Source of the DNA: Thiobacillus sp.
Lineage (GTDB): Bacteria; Pseudomonadota; Gammaproteobacteria; Burkholderiales; Thiobacillaceae
Reading direction: 5' to 3'
DNA: 64,000 bases
NCBI GenBank assembly: GCA_030692355.1
Contig: JAUYCF010000076.1
Span: forward strand, 1-64,000
The position numbers were made by a program, and so were the translations under genes. The notes under the pieces were generated by a model that had not been told where the DNA came from, did not search any database, and was given only the letters and a program-made list of their open reading frames with translations. Shown here piece by piece: positions 1-9,482 of the stretch (positions within the stretch are counted from its first letter, which is position 1; each line of letters opens with the position of its first letter).

Positions 1-1322
1 TAGCGGTCGAAGCACATGCCGATGTTGCGCAGGAACAGGCGGCCCGTGGGGGTGACGCTGATCTTGCCGGTTTCGATGTTCACCAGCCCGTCGTCGGCCA
101 GCGGGCGCAGATCGGTCAGCGCGTCGGCGAAGTAGTCGGTGAACGCGATGCCCCATTCGCCGCCGAACGCAGCGAAATCGAGCTCGAGGTCGCACATCAC
201 GCGGGTGATGGCCGCGCGGCGGATCTGGTCGTCGCGGGTGAGCCGGATGCCTCGCTCGACGGCAAAGCCGGTTGCGGCGACGCGTTCCTGATAGCGCTTG
301 AGGTTCTTTTCGTTCTGCATGTAGACGTCGGCGGTCTGGCTGATGCTGGACGTGCCGAAGGCGAGAATGTCGCTGTCCTTGTGGGTGGTGTAGCCCTGGA
401 AATTGCGCCACAGGGTCTTGTTCTGCTGCGCGCGCACCAGTTCGTCGTCGGGGCGGGCGAAGTGGTCGAGGCCGATGTTGACGTAGCCCGCCGCGCCCAG
501 CGCCTCGTTCACCGCCTGCTGCAGGCCCAGGCGGGCCGCCAGGTCGGGCAGGTCGGCGTCGCGGATGAGAAGCTGGTGCTTTTTCAGCCACGGCACGTGG
601 GCGTAGGCAAACACCGCCAGCCGGTCGGGCGCCCATGCCACCACGCGTTCCAGGGTGCGGCTGAAGCTTTCGACGGTCTGTTTCGGCAGGCCGACGATGA
701 GGTCGAGGTTGATGCTGGAAAAACCCAGCTCGCGCGACCAGTCGATCACCTGCCGGATCAGTTCCTCGGACTGGACGCGGTTGACCGCCTGCTGCACGGC
801 CGGGTCCATGTCCTGCACGCCGAACGACACGCGGTTGAAGCCGGATTCGCGCAAGGCTGCCAGGTGCTCGCGCGTGAGTTCGCGCGGATCGGCTTCGCAG
901 CTGATCTCCGCATCGGGAGCCACGGTGAAATACTGCCGCATCATCGCCATCAGGCGGCGGATGTCGTCGGGATTCAGGTAGGTCGGGGTGCCGCCGCCCC
1001 AGTGCAGCTGGTGCGCCACGCGCTTGGGGTCGACCAGCTGCGCGGTGCGCGCCATTTCACGGTCGAGCGTCGCCAGGTAGGGCACGGTTTTACTGTAGTC
1101 GCGCGTCGCCACCATGTTGCAGCCGCAGTAGTGGCAAAGCGAATCGCAGAACGGGATGTGGGCGTACAGCGACAGCTCGCGATCGGGCGCCGACGCGGCC
1201 AGCGCTTCGGCCCAGTCCGCCTCGCCAAAACCGGTATGGAAATACGGCGCGGTGGGATACGAGGTATAACGCGGCCCGGCTACGCTGTACTTGCGGAGGA
1301 GTTCCAGGGTGGTCGGCGTCAT
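1..1322 (-). CDS. hemN: Oxygen-independent coproporphyrinogen III oxidase HemN (3' end outside the window)
   Basis: Reverse-strand translation MTPTTLELLRKYSVAGPRYTSYPTAPYFHTGF...YAHIPFCDSLCHYCGCNMVAT...HWGGGTPTYL; radical SAM CxxxCxxC and HemN signature. Not in the ORF track because it runs off the window. A GTG start slightly upstream is possible. Confidence 0.95.
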   Translation of the reverse strand, partial: MTPTTLELLRKYSVAGPRYTSYPTAPYFHTGFGEADWAEALAASAPDRELSLYAHIPFCDSLCHYCGCNMVATRDYSKTVPYLATLDREMARTAQLVDPKRVAHQLHWGGGTPTYLNPDDIRRLMAMMRQYFTVAPDAEISCEADPRELTREHLAALRESGFNRVSFGVQDMDPAVQQAVNRVQSEELIRQVIDWSRELGFSSINLDLIVGLPKQTVESFSRTLERVVAWAPDRLAVFAYAHVPWLKKHQLLIRDADLPDLAARLGLQQAVNEALGAAGYVNIGLDHFARPDDELVRAQQNKTLWRNFQGYTTHKDSDILAFGTSSISQTADVYMQNEKNLKRYQERVAATGFAVERGIRLTRDDQIRRAAITRVMCDLELDFAAFGGEWGIAFTDYFADALTDLRPLADDGLVNIETGKISVTPTGRLFLRNIGMCFDR

Positions 1323-1472
1323 CTTGCTGCTCACGTAAAAGATAATGGCGTCTTTTATCACACCGCGGACCTGAAATCCAGCGCGCCCCAGGCCGGGGCG
1401 CCCACCTGATTTTGCGGTAAAGTTAAGGATTGGAAAGCCGTTGCCAAGTATGCGTACGCGTCTGGAAAACAC

Positions 1473-2282
1473 ATGCCACCCACCCCGTTTCTGAACTTCA
1501 TTCGTTTCCTGCTGCTCGCGCTGCTGCTCGGCGCGGCGGGCGTCCGCGCCGACGAGGCGTCCGATCTGGCGCAAAGGGTCCACGACCGCCCCAACGGGCG
1601 CGATCTCACCACGCTGGGCCGCATGGTGCTGACCGAAAAGGACCGTGCACCGCGCATCCGCGAGATCGTCACCTATCGCCTCGACCAATCGGGCGGCGAA
1701 ACCGCCAACCTGATCCGTTTTCTCGACCCGGAAGACATCGCCGGAACCGGCCTTCTCAGCCTGGACAAAGCCGACGGCACTACCGACCAGTGGCTGTATC
1801 TGCCCGCGCTCGACCGGGTGCGGCGCATTTCCAGCGACCGCAAGGGGGGCCGCTTCGTCGGCTCCGACCTGTATTTCGAAGACCTGCAGGAGCGCAAGCC
1901 CTCGAAGGACCGCCACCGCCTGCTTGGCCGGCAAACCGAAAACGGCATCCTCTGCGAGGTGCTCGAAAGCGTGCCGACAGACCCCAGGGATTCGGCCTAC
2001 AGCAAGCGCATCAGCTGGATCGACCCCGCCACCGCCATTCCGCAGCGGGTGGACTATTTCGAGAAGAACGCCGCCAGCCCCGGCAAACGCTGGCTGCTGC
2101 GCAGCAAGAAACGCAACCAGGGCTACTGGACGCTGACCGACAGCCGCATGATCGATCTGTCCAGCGGCCACCAAACCCGGATGGTGGTCGACGTCGCGCT
2201 GTACGACCAGAAACTCCCCGCCAAACTGTTCACCTCGCAAGCCCTGGCCGACGAAAGCCTGGAATCGGAATACCGCCCATGA
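1473..2282 (+). CDS. LolA-like outer-membrane lipoprotein-sorting family protein
   Basis: Signal peptide; TLGRMVLTEKDRAPRIREIVTYRLDQSGGETANLIRFLDPEDIAGTGLLSLDK...DQWLYLPALDRVRRISS typical of the LolA-like family found next to RND exporters. Confidence 0.85.
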   Translation: MPPTPFLNFIRFLLLALLLGAAGVRADEASDLAQRVHDRPNGRDLTTLGRMVLTEKDRAPRIREIVTYRLDQSGGETANLIRFLDPEDIAGTGLLSLDKADGTTDQWLYLPALDRVRRISSDRKGGRFVGSDLYFEDLQERKPSKDRHRLLGRQTENGILCEVLESVPTDPRDSAYSKRISWIDPATAIPQRVDYFEKNAASPGKRWLLRSKKRNQGYWTLTDSRMIDLSSGHQTRMVVDVALYDQKLPAKLFTSQALADESLESEYRP

Positions 2283-3724
2283 AAAACCTGTTGCTGACCC
2301 TGAGCCTGTCGCTCGCCGCCCTGCCCGCTTACGCCGCCGACGAGCTGCCGCCGCCCCGCACCGTCGTCCAGGACGCGACGGACGACCTGCCGCCCCCGCG
2401 CACCACCACGCGCAAACCGCGTGTGACGCCGACCGAAACGGCGCCCGCCGAGGCCACGCCGCAAGCCGGCGCAGCCGACGACCTGCCGCCGCCCGCGCGC
2501 AGCCGCAGAGCGACTGCGCGCGGCTTTCAGCCGGTGTTCAAGGCCGGGATCGACGACCTGCTGCTGGAGGCCGCCGCGCTGCCCGACGCGCCCGAGGCCG
2601 ACAGCTATTCCACCCTGCGCGCCAGCGCCTATGTGCTGTGGCAGCCCAGCCGCAACTGGGAATTCCGCGCCGGCGCGCGGCTCGACGGCATGGCGCAGGA
2701 CGGCGGCGGCGCCGACCATGACGAAATGCTGGCCGACTACACCGACACCTATGTGCGCTACCGCAGCGGCGACACCCGCCTGACCCTTGGCGCGCAGACC
2801 ATCGTCTGGGGTCGCGCCGACGAAATCCCGCTGGCCGACCGCGTCAGCCGCGCCGACCTCACCCGCTTCATGCTCGACGACCTGGCCGACCGCCGCCGCG
2901 CGCAGCTGGCCGCGCGCTGGGAACAGACTTTCGGCGACTACAAGCTGGACGCGGTGTGGCTGCCGGTATTCCGCGGCGCGCAGTTGCCGGATGTCGCCAG
3001 CGTCTGGAGCCCGATCAACCGCAGCACGGGACAAGTTATCGGCATTGATCCGGCACTGACCGGATGGGTGAGTGGCGCGAGCATCGACGAAGACGAACAC
3101 GGCAGCGGCGGTGGCGCCATCCGGCTCACCAAGACCGGACAGCCGTTCGACTTCGGCGTGACGCTGGCGCGCACCCGGCAGTCGCTGCCGTATTACCGGG
3201 TCGATCTGCCCAACCTGACACTCACCGCCGTGCATCCTTTCAACACCTTTGTCGGCGCCGACCTGGAACGGGTGAGCGGCGGCTTCACCTGGCGCACGGA
3301 ACTCGGCTACACCGACAATGTGCCGGTGACCCTGGCCAGCACCACCGCGATGGACACCACGCATTCGCTCGACTGGATCGGCGCGGTGGAGTTTTTCCCG
3401 GGCGGGGGCGACACCCGCGTCAACCTGCAACTGGTCGCCCATGCGCTGCAAACCGGCCGCGGCATCCTGGAATTGAAGGAGTATTACGGCACCAACGGCG
3501 AAGTCGAAACGAGCTTCGGCCAGGGCCGCTGGAAGGCCGGCCTGCGCTTTTCCAGCGGAATCAACGTGCGCGATGTCTATCTTGGCCCCAAGCTCAGCTA
3601 CGTCGGCTGGGAGCCGCACGAACTCTACGTCGCCGCGCACTATTTCGACGGCGAGGCGCGCACCCTCGGCGGCTTCCACCAGGATCACTCGCTGCTCACG
3701 CTGGGCCTGCGTACCCGCTTCTGA
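2279..3724 (+). CDS. DUF1302-like outer-membrane beta-barrel protein
   Basis: ATGA overlap with the preceding gene; MKNLLLTLSLSLAALPAYA signal peptide; RLTLGAQTIVWGRADEIPLADRVSRADLTRF motif; C-terminal LLTLGLRTRF ending in an aromatic residue. Confidence 0.8.
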   Translation: MKNLLLTLSLSLAALPAYAADELPPPRTVVQDATDDLPPPRTTTRKPRVTPTETAPAEATPQAGAADDLPPPARSRRATARGFQPVFKAGIDDLLLEAAALPDAPEADSYSTLRASAYVLWQPSRNWEFRAGARLDGMAQDGGGADHDEMLADYTDTYVRYRSGDTRLTLGAQTIVWGRADEIPLADRVSRADLTRFMLDDLADRRRAQLAARWEQTFGDYKLDAVWLPVFRGAQLPDVASVWSPINRSTGQVIGIDPALTGWVSGASIDEDEHGSGGGAIRLTKTGQPFDFGVTLARTRQSLPYYRVDLPNLTLTAVHPFNTFVGADLERVSGGFTWRTELGYTDNVPVTLASTTAMDTTHSLDWIGAVEFFPGGGDTRVNLQLVAHALQTGRGILELKEYYGTNGEVETSFGQGRWKAGLRFSSGINVRDVYLGPKLSYVGWEPHELYVAAHYFDGEARTLGGFHQDHSLLTLGLRTRF

Positions 3725-3742
3725 TGACCCGCGCGGCATGAC

Positions 3743-6022
3743 ATGCTGAAACCCTGGTTCAACGGCAGCCGCATGCTGCCGCCGTGGCTGGCGCTGGCGC
3801 TGCTGCTCGGCATCCAGCTGGCGTCACTGCCGTTCCTGCTGAAGATCCACTTCAACAATGCGGGGGATATCTACTCCCCGCCCGATGCGCCCATCATCCA
3901 GCTGCGCGAATCGCTGTTCCGCGAGTTTCCCGGCGACGAGACGCTGATCGCCCTGTTCGAGGGCGACGCGCTCTACACGCCGGAATTTCTGGCCGCGCTC
4001 CACCGCGTGGCTGAAACCATGCAGGCGCACCCCTCGGTCGACCGGGTGCTGACGCTGACCACGGTGGAGCATATCGACGCCACCGACGACGGCTTTGCCG
4101 TGTCGCCGCTGATCGACCCGGATGCGCTGGATGCCCGCACCCCCGCGCAATGGCAGGCGCGCGTTCTGGGCGACACGTTTGCGCCAGGCCTGCTCGCCTC
4201 GCCTGACGGCCGTGCCGTGGCGCTGGTGGTGCGCCCGCGCATCCTCAAGGAAAGCCTCGCCCGGCGCGACATTCATATCGCGCTCGATGCCGCCATCGCC
4301 GCCGAAAAGCTGGATACCCTCCATAGCGCCACAGCCGGCACCGTGGCGCAGACCGTCGAGGAGCTGCGTTCGATCTGGCGTGACAGCGCGATATTCATTC
4401 CGCTCACCGTCGTCATCGGCCTGGCGCTGATGTGGTGGGTCGTCGGACGCGTGCGCCCGATGGTGGTGGGCGGCCTCGCCATGGGCACGGTGGTATCGGC
4501 CAGCGTCGCCGGGCTGGTCATCTCCGGGCAGCCCTACACGCCGATCACTGCCATGATCCCCACCCTGATGGCGGCCTATACCACCGCCACGCTGCTGCAT
4601 CTGTACGCGGCCATCCAGCGTGGGCGCATCGCCCTGTTGCCGCGGCCGCGGCGCATCGCGCGCGCGCTGTCCGAAACCTTCAAGCCCGGTCTGTTCAATG
4701 TGCTGACCACCGGCGCCGGGCTGTTGAGCCTGCTGTGGGTGGACATTCCGCCGGTACAGGCCTTCGGCCTGTCGGGCGCGATCGGCACGCTGATGGTATT
4801 CCTGGTGGTGTTCATCCTGGTGCCGCCGATCCTGCTGAAATGGGACACCCCGCGCTGGCCGCGCCGCGGCTCGGGGCTGGCGCGCGCGCGTCACGTCGCG
4901 GCGGCGGTGGCCGTGTTCAGCCTGCGCAACGCAAAGGCGGTGCTGGCCGGCACCGCCTTCGTCGTGCTGGCGACCATTCCGCTGGTGATGCAGGTCAAGG
5001 TGGAGTCGAACCTGATCAAGTTTTTTGCGCCCGAACACAGCATCAGCCGCAGCACCGACCGCGTGGAAAACGCGCTATCCGGCGTGACCGGACTTGAAAT
5101 CATCCTCACCGGCAGCGAGCGCGACAGTCTCAAGGACCCGGCCAGGCTGGCGCAAATCAAGGCGCTGCAAACCTGGGTGGAGCAGCTGCCGGAGGTCGAC
5201 CGCGGCTTTTCGCTGGTCGACGTGCTGGAGGAAATGAACCGCGCCCTCAGCGGCGAGGACCTCGGCGAGAACGCGCTGCCGGACAATCGCAGACTGGTCG
5301 AGCAGCTGCTGCTGATCTATGACGGCGAGGATTTATATGAACTGGTCAACCGCGAATTCCAGCGCGGCCGCATCACGCTCAGCCTCAACGTGCACGGTGC
5401 CAACGAGATCAGCCGGGTGATCGACAAGGTGCGCGCGCGCGTCGCGGCGCAGCCGATTGCGGGCGTGGAGATCGATCTCGCAGGCTTCGGGCGGCTGTTT
5501 TCGGATCAGGAAGACCGCATCGTCGACGGCCAGGTGAAAAGCTTCACTTCCGCCTTCCTGCTGATCCTGCTGCTGATGACCCTGCTGTTCCGCTCGTTCC
5601 GCGGCGCCCTGATCTGCCTGGTGCCGAACCTGGCGCCGCTGTTCTTCATTTTCGTCATGATGGGGGTGACCGGTATCGCACTCGATGTGGCCACCGTGCT
5701 GATCGCCGGCGTCATTCTCGGCATCACGGTGGACGACACCATCCATCTCTATCACGGCTATCTGCGCCGCATCCAGCACGGTGTCAGCCCGGTGTTCGCC
5801 ATCATCCGCAGCGTGGAAAGCTCGGGACGCGCGATCATCGCAATTTCGATCATTCTGATCGTCCAGTTCAGCCTGCTGGGGCTGTCCGACTTCCGCCCCA
5901 CGGCGCATTTCGGCATGCTGTGCGCGGTCGGCCTGTTCGCCGGACAGCTGTTCGAGATGCTGCTGATGCCCGCCCTGCTCGGCCTGCGCTTGCGCAAGCC
6001 GCGGCCCGTCACGGCACCGTGA
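3743..6022 (+). CDS. RND/MMPL-family transporter
   Basis: 759 aa, two repeated membrane halves (VFILVPPILLKW; LIAGVILGITVDDTIHLYHGYLRR) and large periplasmic loops. Confidence 0.9.
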   Translation: MLKPWFNGSRMLPPWLALALLLGIQLASLPFLLKIHFNNAGDIYSPPDAPIIQLRESLFREFPGDETLIALFEGDALYTPEFLAALHRVAETMQAHPSVDRVLTLTTVEHIDATDDGFAVSPLIDPDALDARTPAQWQARVLGDTFAPGLLASPDGRAVALVVRPRILKESLARRDIHIALDAAIAAEKLDTLHSATAGTVAQTVEELRSIWRDSAIFIPLTVVIGLALMWWVVGRVRPMVVGGLAMGTVVSASVAGLVISGQPYTPITAMIPTLMAAYTTATLLHLYAAIQRGRIALLPRPRRIARALSETFKPGLFNVLTTGAGLLSLLWVDIPPVQAFGLSGAIGTLMVFLVVFILVPPILLKWDTPRWPRRGSGLARARHVAAAVAVFSLRNAKAVLAGTAFVVLATIPLVMQVKVESNLIKFFAPEHSISRSTDRVENALSGVTGLEIILTGSERDSLKDPARLAQIKALQTWVEQLPEVDRGFSLVDVLEEMNRALSGEDLGENALPDNRRLVEQLLLIYDGEDLYELVNREFQRGRITLSLNVHGANEISRVIDKVRARVAAQPIAGVEIDLAGFGRLFSDQEDRIVDGQVKSFTSAFLLILLLMTLLFRSFRGALICLVPNLAPLFFIFVMMGVTGIALDVATVLIAGVILGITVDDTIHLYHGYLRRIQHGVSPVFAIIRSVESSGRAIIAISIILIVQFSLLGLSDFRPTAHFGMLCAVGLFAGQLFEMLLMPALLGLRLRKPRPVTAP

Positions 6023-6575
6023 TTTTCAGCGCGCCGAACGTGTCGTTGAGCAGCGCCACCTCGTCGCCCGAGGCGAACTGCCAGCCTTCCAGGTGGCCGA
6101 AATCGATGCTGGATCTTGGCGCCAGTTCGAGTTGGAAGCGCTTGACGGTCGACAGCGTGGGGTTGCGCACGGCCAGCACCACGGTCAGATAGCGATCGCC
6201 GGTGTTTTCGATCATCGCAACCAGGCCCTGGCCCAGCATCGACGAGCGAAAGCCGACCACCACCGGGAGCGCGGGCCTGGCCGTTTCCCGCGCCTGCTGG
6301 ATATCGGTTTCCTTGTAGGCCAGTTGCGCCTTGAGCTGCTCGATTTCGCGCAGGCTGTCGGTCAGCTGGTTGCGCGTTTCGATCAGATAGCGCTCGGCCT
6401 GCTGGCGGGTTTCGACTTCCTTCGACAGGCGCCGCTTCACCTCTCCCAGGTCGACGTTGAGCATGAAGGCATACAGCGCCAGCCCGCACACCAGCACCAG
6501 CAGCACGACATTCACGGCAATGGAGACGACCAGCCCGCGCCGCTTCGGCTGAGAGGGAGAAGGAATAGTCGCCAT
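6009..6575 (-). CDS. Hypothetical membrane-anchored coiled-coil protein
   Basis: MATIPSPSQPKRRGLVVSIAVNVVLLVLVCGLALYAF TM segment followed by a coiled coil; tail overlaps the convergent RND gene by 14 bp. Confidence 0.6.
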   Translation of the reverse strand: MATIPSPSQPKRRGLVVSIAVNVVLLVLVCGLALYAFMLNVDLGEVKRRLSKEVETRQQAERYLIETRNQLTDSLREIEQLKAQLAYKETDIQQARETARPALPVVVGFRSSMLGQGLVAMIENTGDRYLTVVLAVRNPTLSTVKRFQLELAPRSSIDFGHLEGWQFASGDEVALLNDTFGALKITVP

Positions 6576-6591
6576 AACGTCGCGCCTGTGC

Positions 6592-9411
6592 TCAGCCGGT
6601 ATTGCGCATTCCGGCGGCAATGGCATTGATCGACCGCTTCAGCGGTGTCAGCCAGCTATCCTGATCGGATTCCAACACGCTGTCGGTGCGGTAACGCTTC
6701 AGCATCAGCACCTGAATGTGGTTGATGGGGTCGATGTAGGGGCGGCGGCGCGAAATCGACAGCGCCAGCGACGGGTTGTCTTCCAGCATGGTCTCGATCT
6801 GTGCGACCTTTTTGACGCCGGCCACGGTAAGCGCGAATTCGTCCGCAATCGTGCGGTAGATCGTCATGGTGTTGGGGTGATCGCACAGGCGCGCATACTC
6901 CTCGGCGATTTCCATGTCGGCCTTGGTCAGCGCCATCTGCACGTTGGACAACAGGCCGCGGAAGAACGGCCACGTGCGACACATCGCCTGCAGGTGCGCG
7001 AGACCGTCCGGCTGGCGGTCGATGAAGCCCTGCAGCGCGCTGCCGATGCCGTACCAGGCAGGCAGCGTGTGGCGCGACTGCGCCCAGCCGAACACCCACG
7101 GGATCGCGCGGATCGACCCCAGCGAGCGGTCGGCCTTCTTGCGGTGCGACGGCCGGCTGCCGATGTTGAGCAGGCCGATTTCGGTGACCGGTGTGCCCTC
7201 GTAGAAATAGTCGATGAAGCCCGGCGTGCCGATCAGCGCCCGGTAGGCGGTCTCGCCCGCCGCCGCGATGTCGCGCATCCAGTCGAGATAGTCCGGCGGG
7301 TAATGCACTTCGCAGTTCGCCAGCGCGGTGGCGCTGGCCTTCAGGAGGCCGGTGACGCCCATGCCGATTTCGTAGTTGGCGGTTTCCGGGTTGCTGTATT
7401 TGTAGTACAGCATCTCGCCCTGCTCGGTGAACTTGATTTCGCCGTTCACGGTGCCGGGCGGCTGCGACAGGATCGCATCGTGGGTGGGGCCGCCGCCGCG
7501 CCCGACGGTGCCGCCCCGCCCATGGAACAGGCGGCATTCGACGCCGTGCTGCCGGGTCAGCGCGATGATGGAAAGCTGCGCCTGATAGAGGTTCCAGTTC
7601 GACGCCAGAATGCCGCCGTCCTTGCACGAATCGGAATAGCCGAGCATGACTTCCTGGCGATTGCCGTCGGACGCCACCAGCGCACGATAGACCTTGTTGG
7701 AAAACAGCTGGTCGAGAATCGCCTGGCTGCGCTGCAAATCGTCCACCGTCTCGAACAGCGGCGCCACCAGAATGCGGCAGAACCACTCGTGCCCATTGTG
7801 GCCGCACAGGCCCACCAGCCGCGCCAGCAGCATCACTTCCATCACGTGCGAGGCGCTGTGCGTCATCGAAATCACGTAGGTGCCGAAGACCTCGCCGCCC
7901 ACTTCGGCCTTCAGCTTGGCCATGCGCCGGAAAACCGCGAGCGCCTCGCGCGCCTCGTCGTCGAGCGCAGCGTCGTCCACCCCGATCAGGTCGATGCGGG
8001 CGATCCAGGCGGCCAGCCGCTGCAGCCGATCGGATTCGGCCGCGCCGGCGTAATCGAAATCGGGGTCGATCTGCCGCAGCACCGCGGTGACCGTGCGGGT
8101 ATGGACGGTCGACTCCTGGCGGATATCGAGCTGCAGCAAATGAAAGCCGAAGCTTTCGACCAGCCGGATCAGCGCCTGCAAATCCTGCATGGCGACGATG
8201 CGATCGCCGTGGCTGATCAGCGAATCGCGCAGCAGATAGAGATCGTCGAGGAAAGCAGCGGCGTTTTCGTACGCCAGATTCGAGAGGAAGCCCGGCACGT
8301 CGGCCAGGCACTGGTGGACGTAGGACAGGTTGGCGTCCAGCCGCGCCAGCATCATCGCCGCCATGCGGCGGTAGGGTTCGCGGCTGTAGATCTGCACGGC
8401 GGTGCCGCGGAACACCTGTTCGCCATATTCCGTTTCGTATTCCCGCAGGCGCGCCAGGAAGGGCGCCGAAGGCGTACACCAGTTGCTGCTGTGGGTGAGC
8501 GTCTGCCGCAGTTCAAGCACCCGCGCGCGGTATTCGTCCAGCGCTTCCTGCATCTGCCGGTGCACCGTCCATTCGGTGACATCCGCCGTCACGAACGGGT
8601 TGCCGTCGCGGTCGCCGCCGATCCACGAACCGAAGCGGATAAAGCTCGGCACGCTGACCGGCGCGACCCCATCGGCGTTCACGCCGTAATGCTTGCGCAG
8701 CGCCCTCTCGAAATACTCATACGCCTTCGGCACCGCCTCGAACAGGCTTTCCCGCACGTAATACAGGCCGTTGCGCACCTCGTCGCGCACTTCCAGCTTG
8801 GCGCTGCGCAGTTCGTCGGTGCGCCACATCACCTGGATTTCAGCGGCCAGTTCTGCTTCCTGTTCGCGCTGGTCGTTCACCCCCAGCGCCTGGCTGTACA
8901 TCTGGTCGCAAATCAGGAATACCCGGCGCACCCCCTCCATCACCGCACGGCGGCGTGCTTCGGTGGGGTGCGCGGTGAAAACAGGCGCGTAGTGCAGCCG
9001 GTTGAGCATGTCCTGCAGGGTGATCACCGAAATACCCTGCGCCTTGAGGTCGGCCAGGGTGCGGTCGAACGAGCCTTCCCACAGCGTCATGCCGTGCGAC
9101 AACAGGCGGCGGCGGTTGCGGTGGGCAAAGCTTTCTTCCGCCACATTGACCAGCATGAAATAGCTGGAAAAGGCACGCACTACAAGTTCCACCTTGCCGG
9201 CCGGCATGGCGTCGATGATCGCCATAAGCTCGGTGCGGCGCTGCTGGTCTTCCTGCTGGTGCAGTTCGGCAAAACCGCGCCGCAGGGTTTCCACCGCCTC
9301 GAACACGTCCTCGCCGGCAAACTGCAGCAACACCTGGCCCAGCAGGGTGCCCAGCAGTTTGACCTGCGCGCGCAAATGGTCGTCGGTCAGGAGATTTTCA
9401 GGTGCATTCAT
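6592..9411 (-). CDS. ppc: Phosphoenolpyruvate carboxylase
   Basis: 939 aa; FTAHPTEARRRAVMEGVRRV and VMLGYSDSCKDGGILASNWNLYQAQ signatures. Confidence 0.98.
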   Translation of the reverse strand: MNAPENLLTDDHLRAQVKLLGTLLGQVLLQFAGEDVFEAVETLRRGFAELHQQEDQQRRTELMAIIDAMPAGKVELVVRAFSSYFMLVNVAEESFAHRNRRRLLSHGMTLWEGSFDRTLADLKAQGISVITLQDMLNRLHYAPVFTAHPTEARRRAVMEGVRRVFLICDQMYSQALGVNDQREQEAELAAEIQVMWRTDELRSAKLEVRDEVRNGLYYVRESLFEAVPKAYEYFERALRKHYGVNADGVAPVSVPSFIRFGSWIGGDRDGNPFVTADVTEWTVHRQMQEALDEYRARVLELRQTLTHSSNWCTPSAPFLARLREYETEYGEQVFRGTAVQIYSREPYRRMAAMMLARLDANLSYVHQCLADVPGFLSNLAYENAAAFLDDLYLLRDSLISHGDRIVAMQDLQALIRLVESFGFHLLQLDIRQESTVHTRTVTAVLRQIDPDFDYAGAAESDRLQRLAAWIARIDLIGVDDAALDDEAREALAVFRRMAKLKAEVGGEVFGTYVISMTHSASHVMEVMLLARLVGLCGHNGHEWFCRILVAPLFETVDDLQRSQAILDQLFSNKVYRALVASDGNRQEVMLGYSDSCKDGGILASNWNLYQAQLSIIALTRQHGVECRLFHGRGGTVGRGGGPTHDAILSQPPGTVNGEIKFTEQGEMLYYKYSNPETANYEIGMGVTGLLKASATALANCEVHYPPDYLDWMRDIAAAGETAYRALIGTPGFIDYFYEGTPVTEIGLLNIGSRPSHRKKADRSLGSIRAIPWVFGWAQSRHTLPAWYGIGSALQGFIDRQPDGLAHLQAMCRTWPFFRGLLSNVQMALTKADMEIAEEYARLCDHPNTMTIYRTIADEFALTVAGVKKVAQIETMLEDNPSLALSISRRRPYIDPINHIQVLMLKRYRTDSVLESDQDSWLTPLKRSINAIAAGMRNTG

Positions 9412-9482
9412 GGCAGGGAATCAGCCCGGCACAGCGGGTTTCAGTGCGGCAAAGCCCGCTATTTTCGCATAGACGACGTGCA

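Noticed and set aside
381-1409. 342-aa plus-strand ORF at the window start
   Set aside because: Antisense of partial hemN, which is clearly encoded on the minus strand.
2123-3739. 538-aa minus-strand ORF opposite the DUF1302-like gene
   Set aside because: Antisense artefact; the plus strand has a signal peptide, ATGA coupling and a barrel C-terminus.
9440-9475. Bulged hairpin (agcgggttt/aaagcccgct) between purL and ppc
   Set aside because: No T run on the minus strand and a bulged stem; insufficient to call a terminator.
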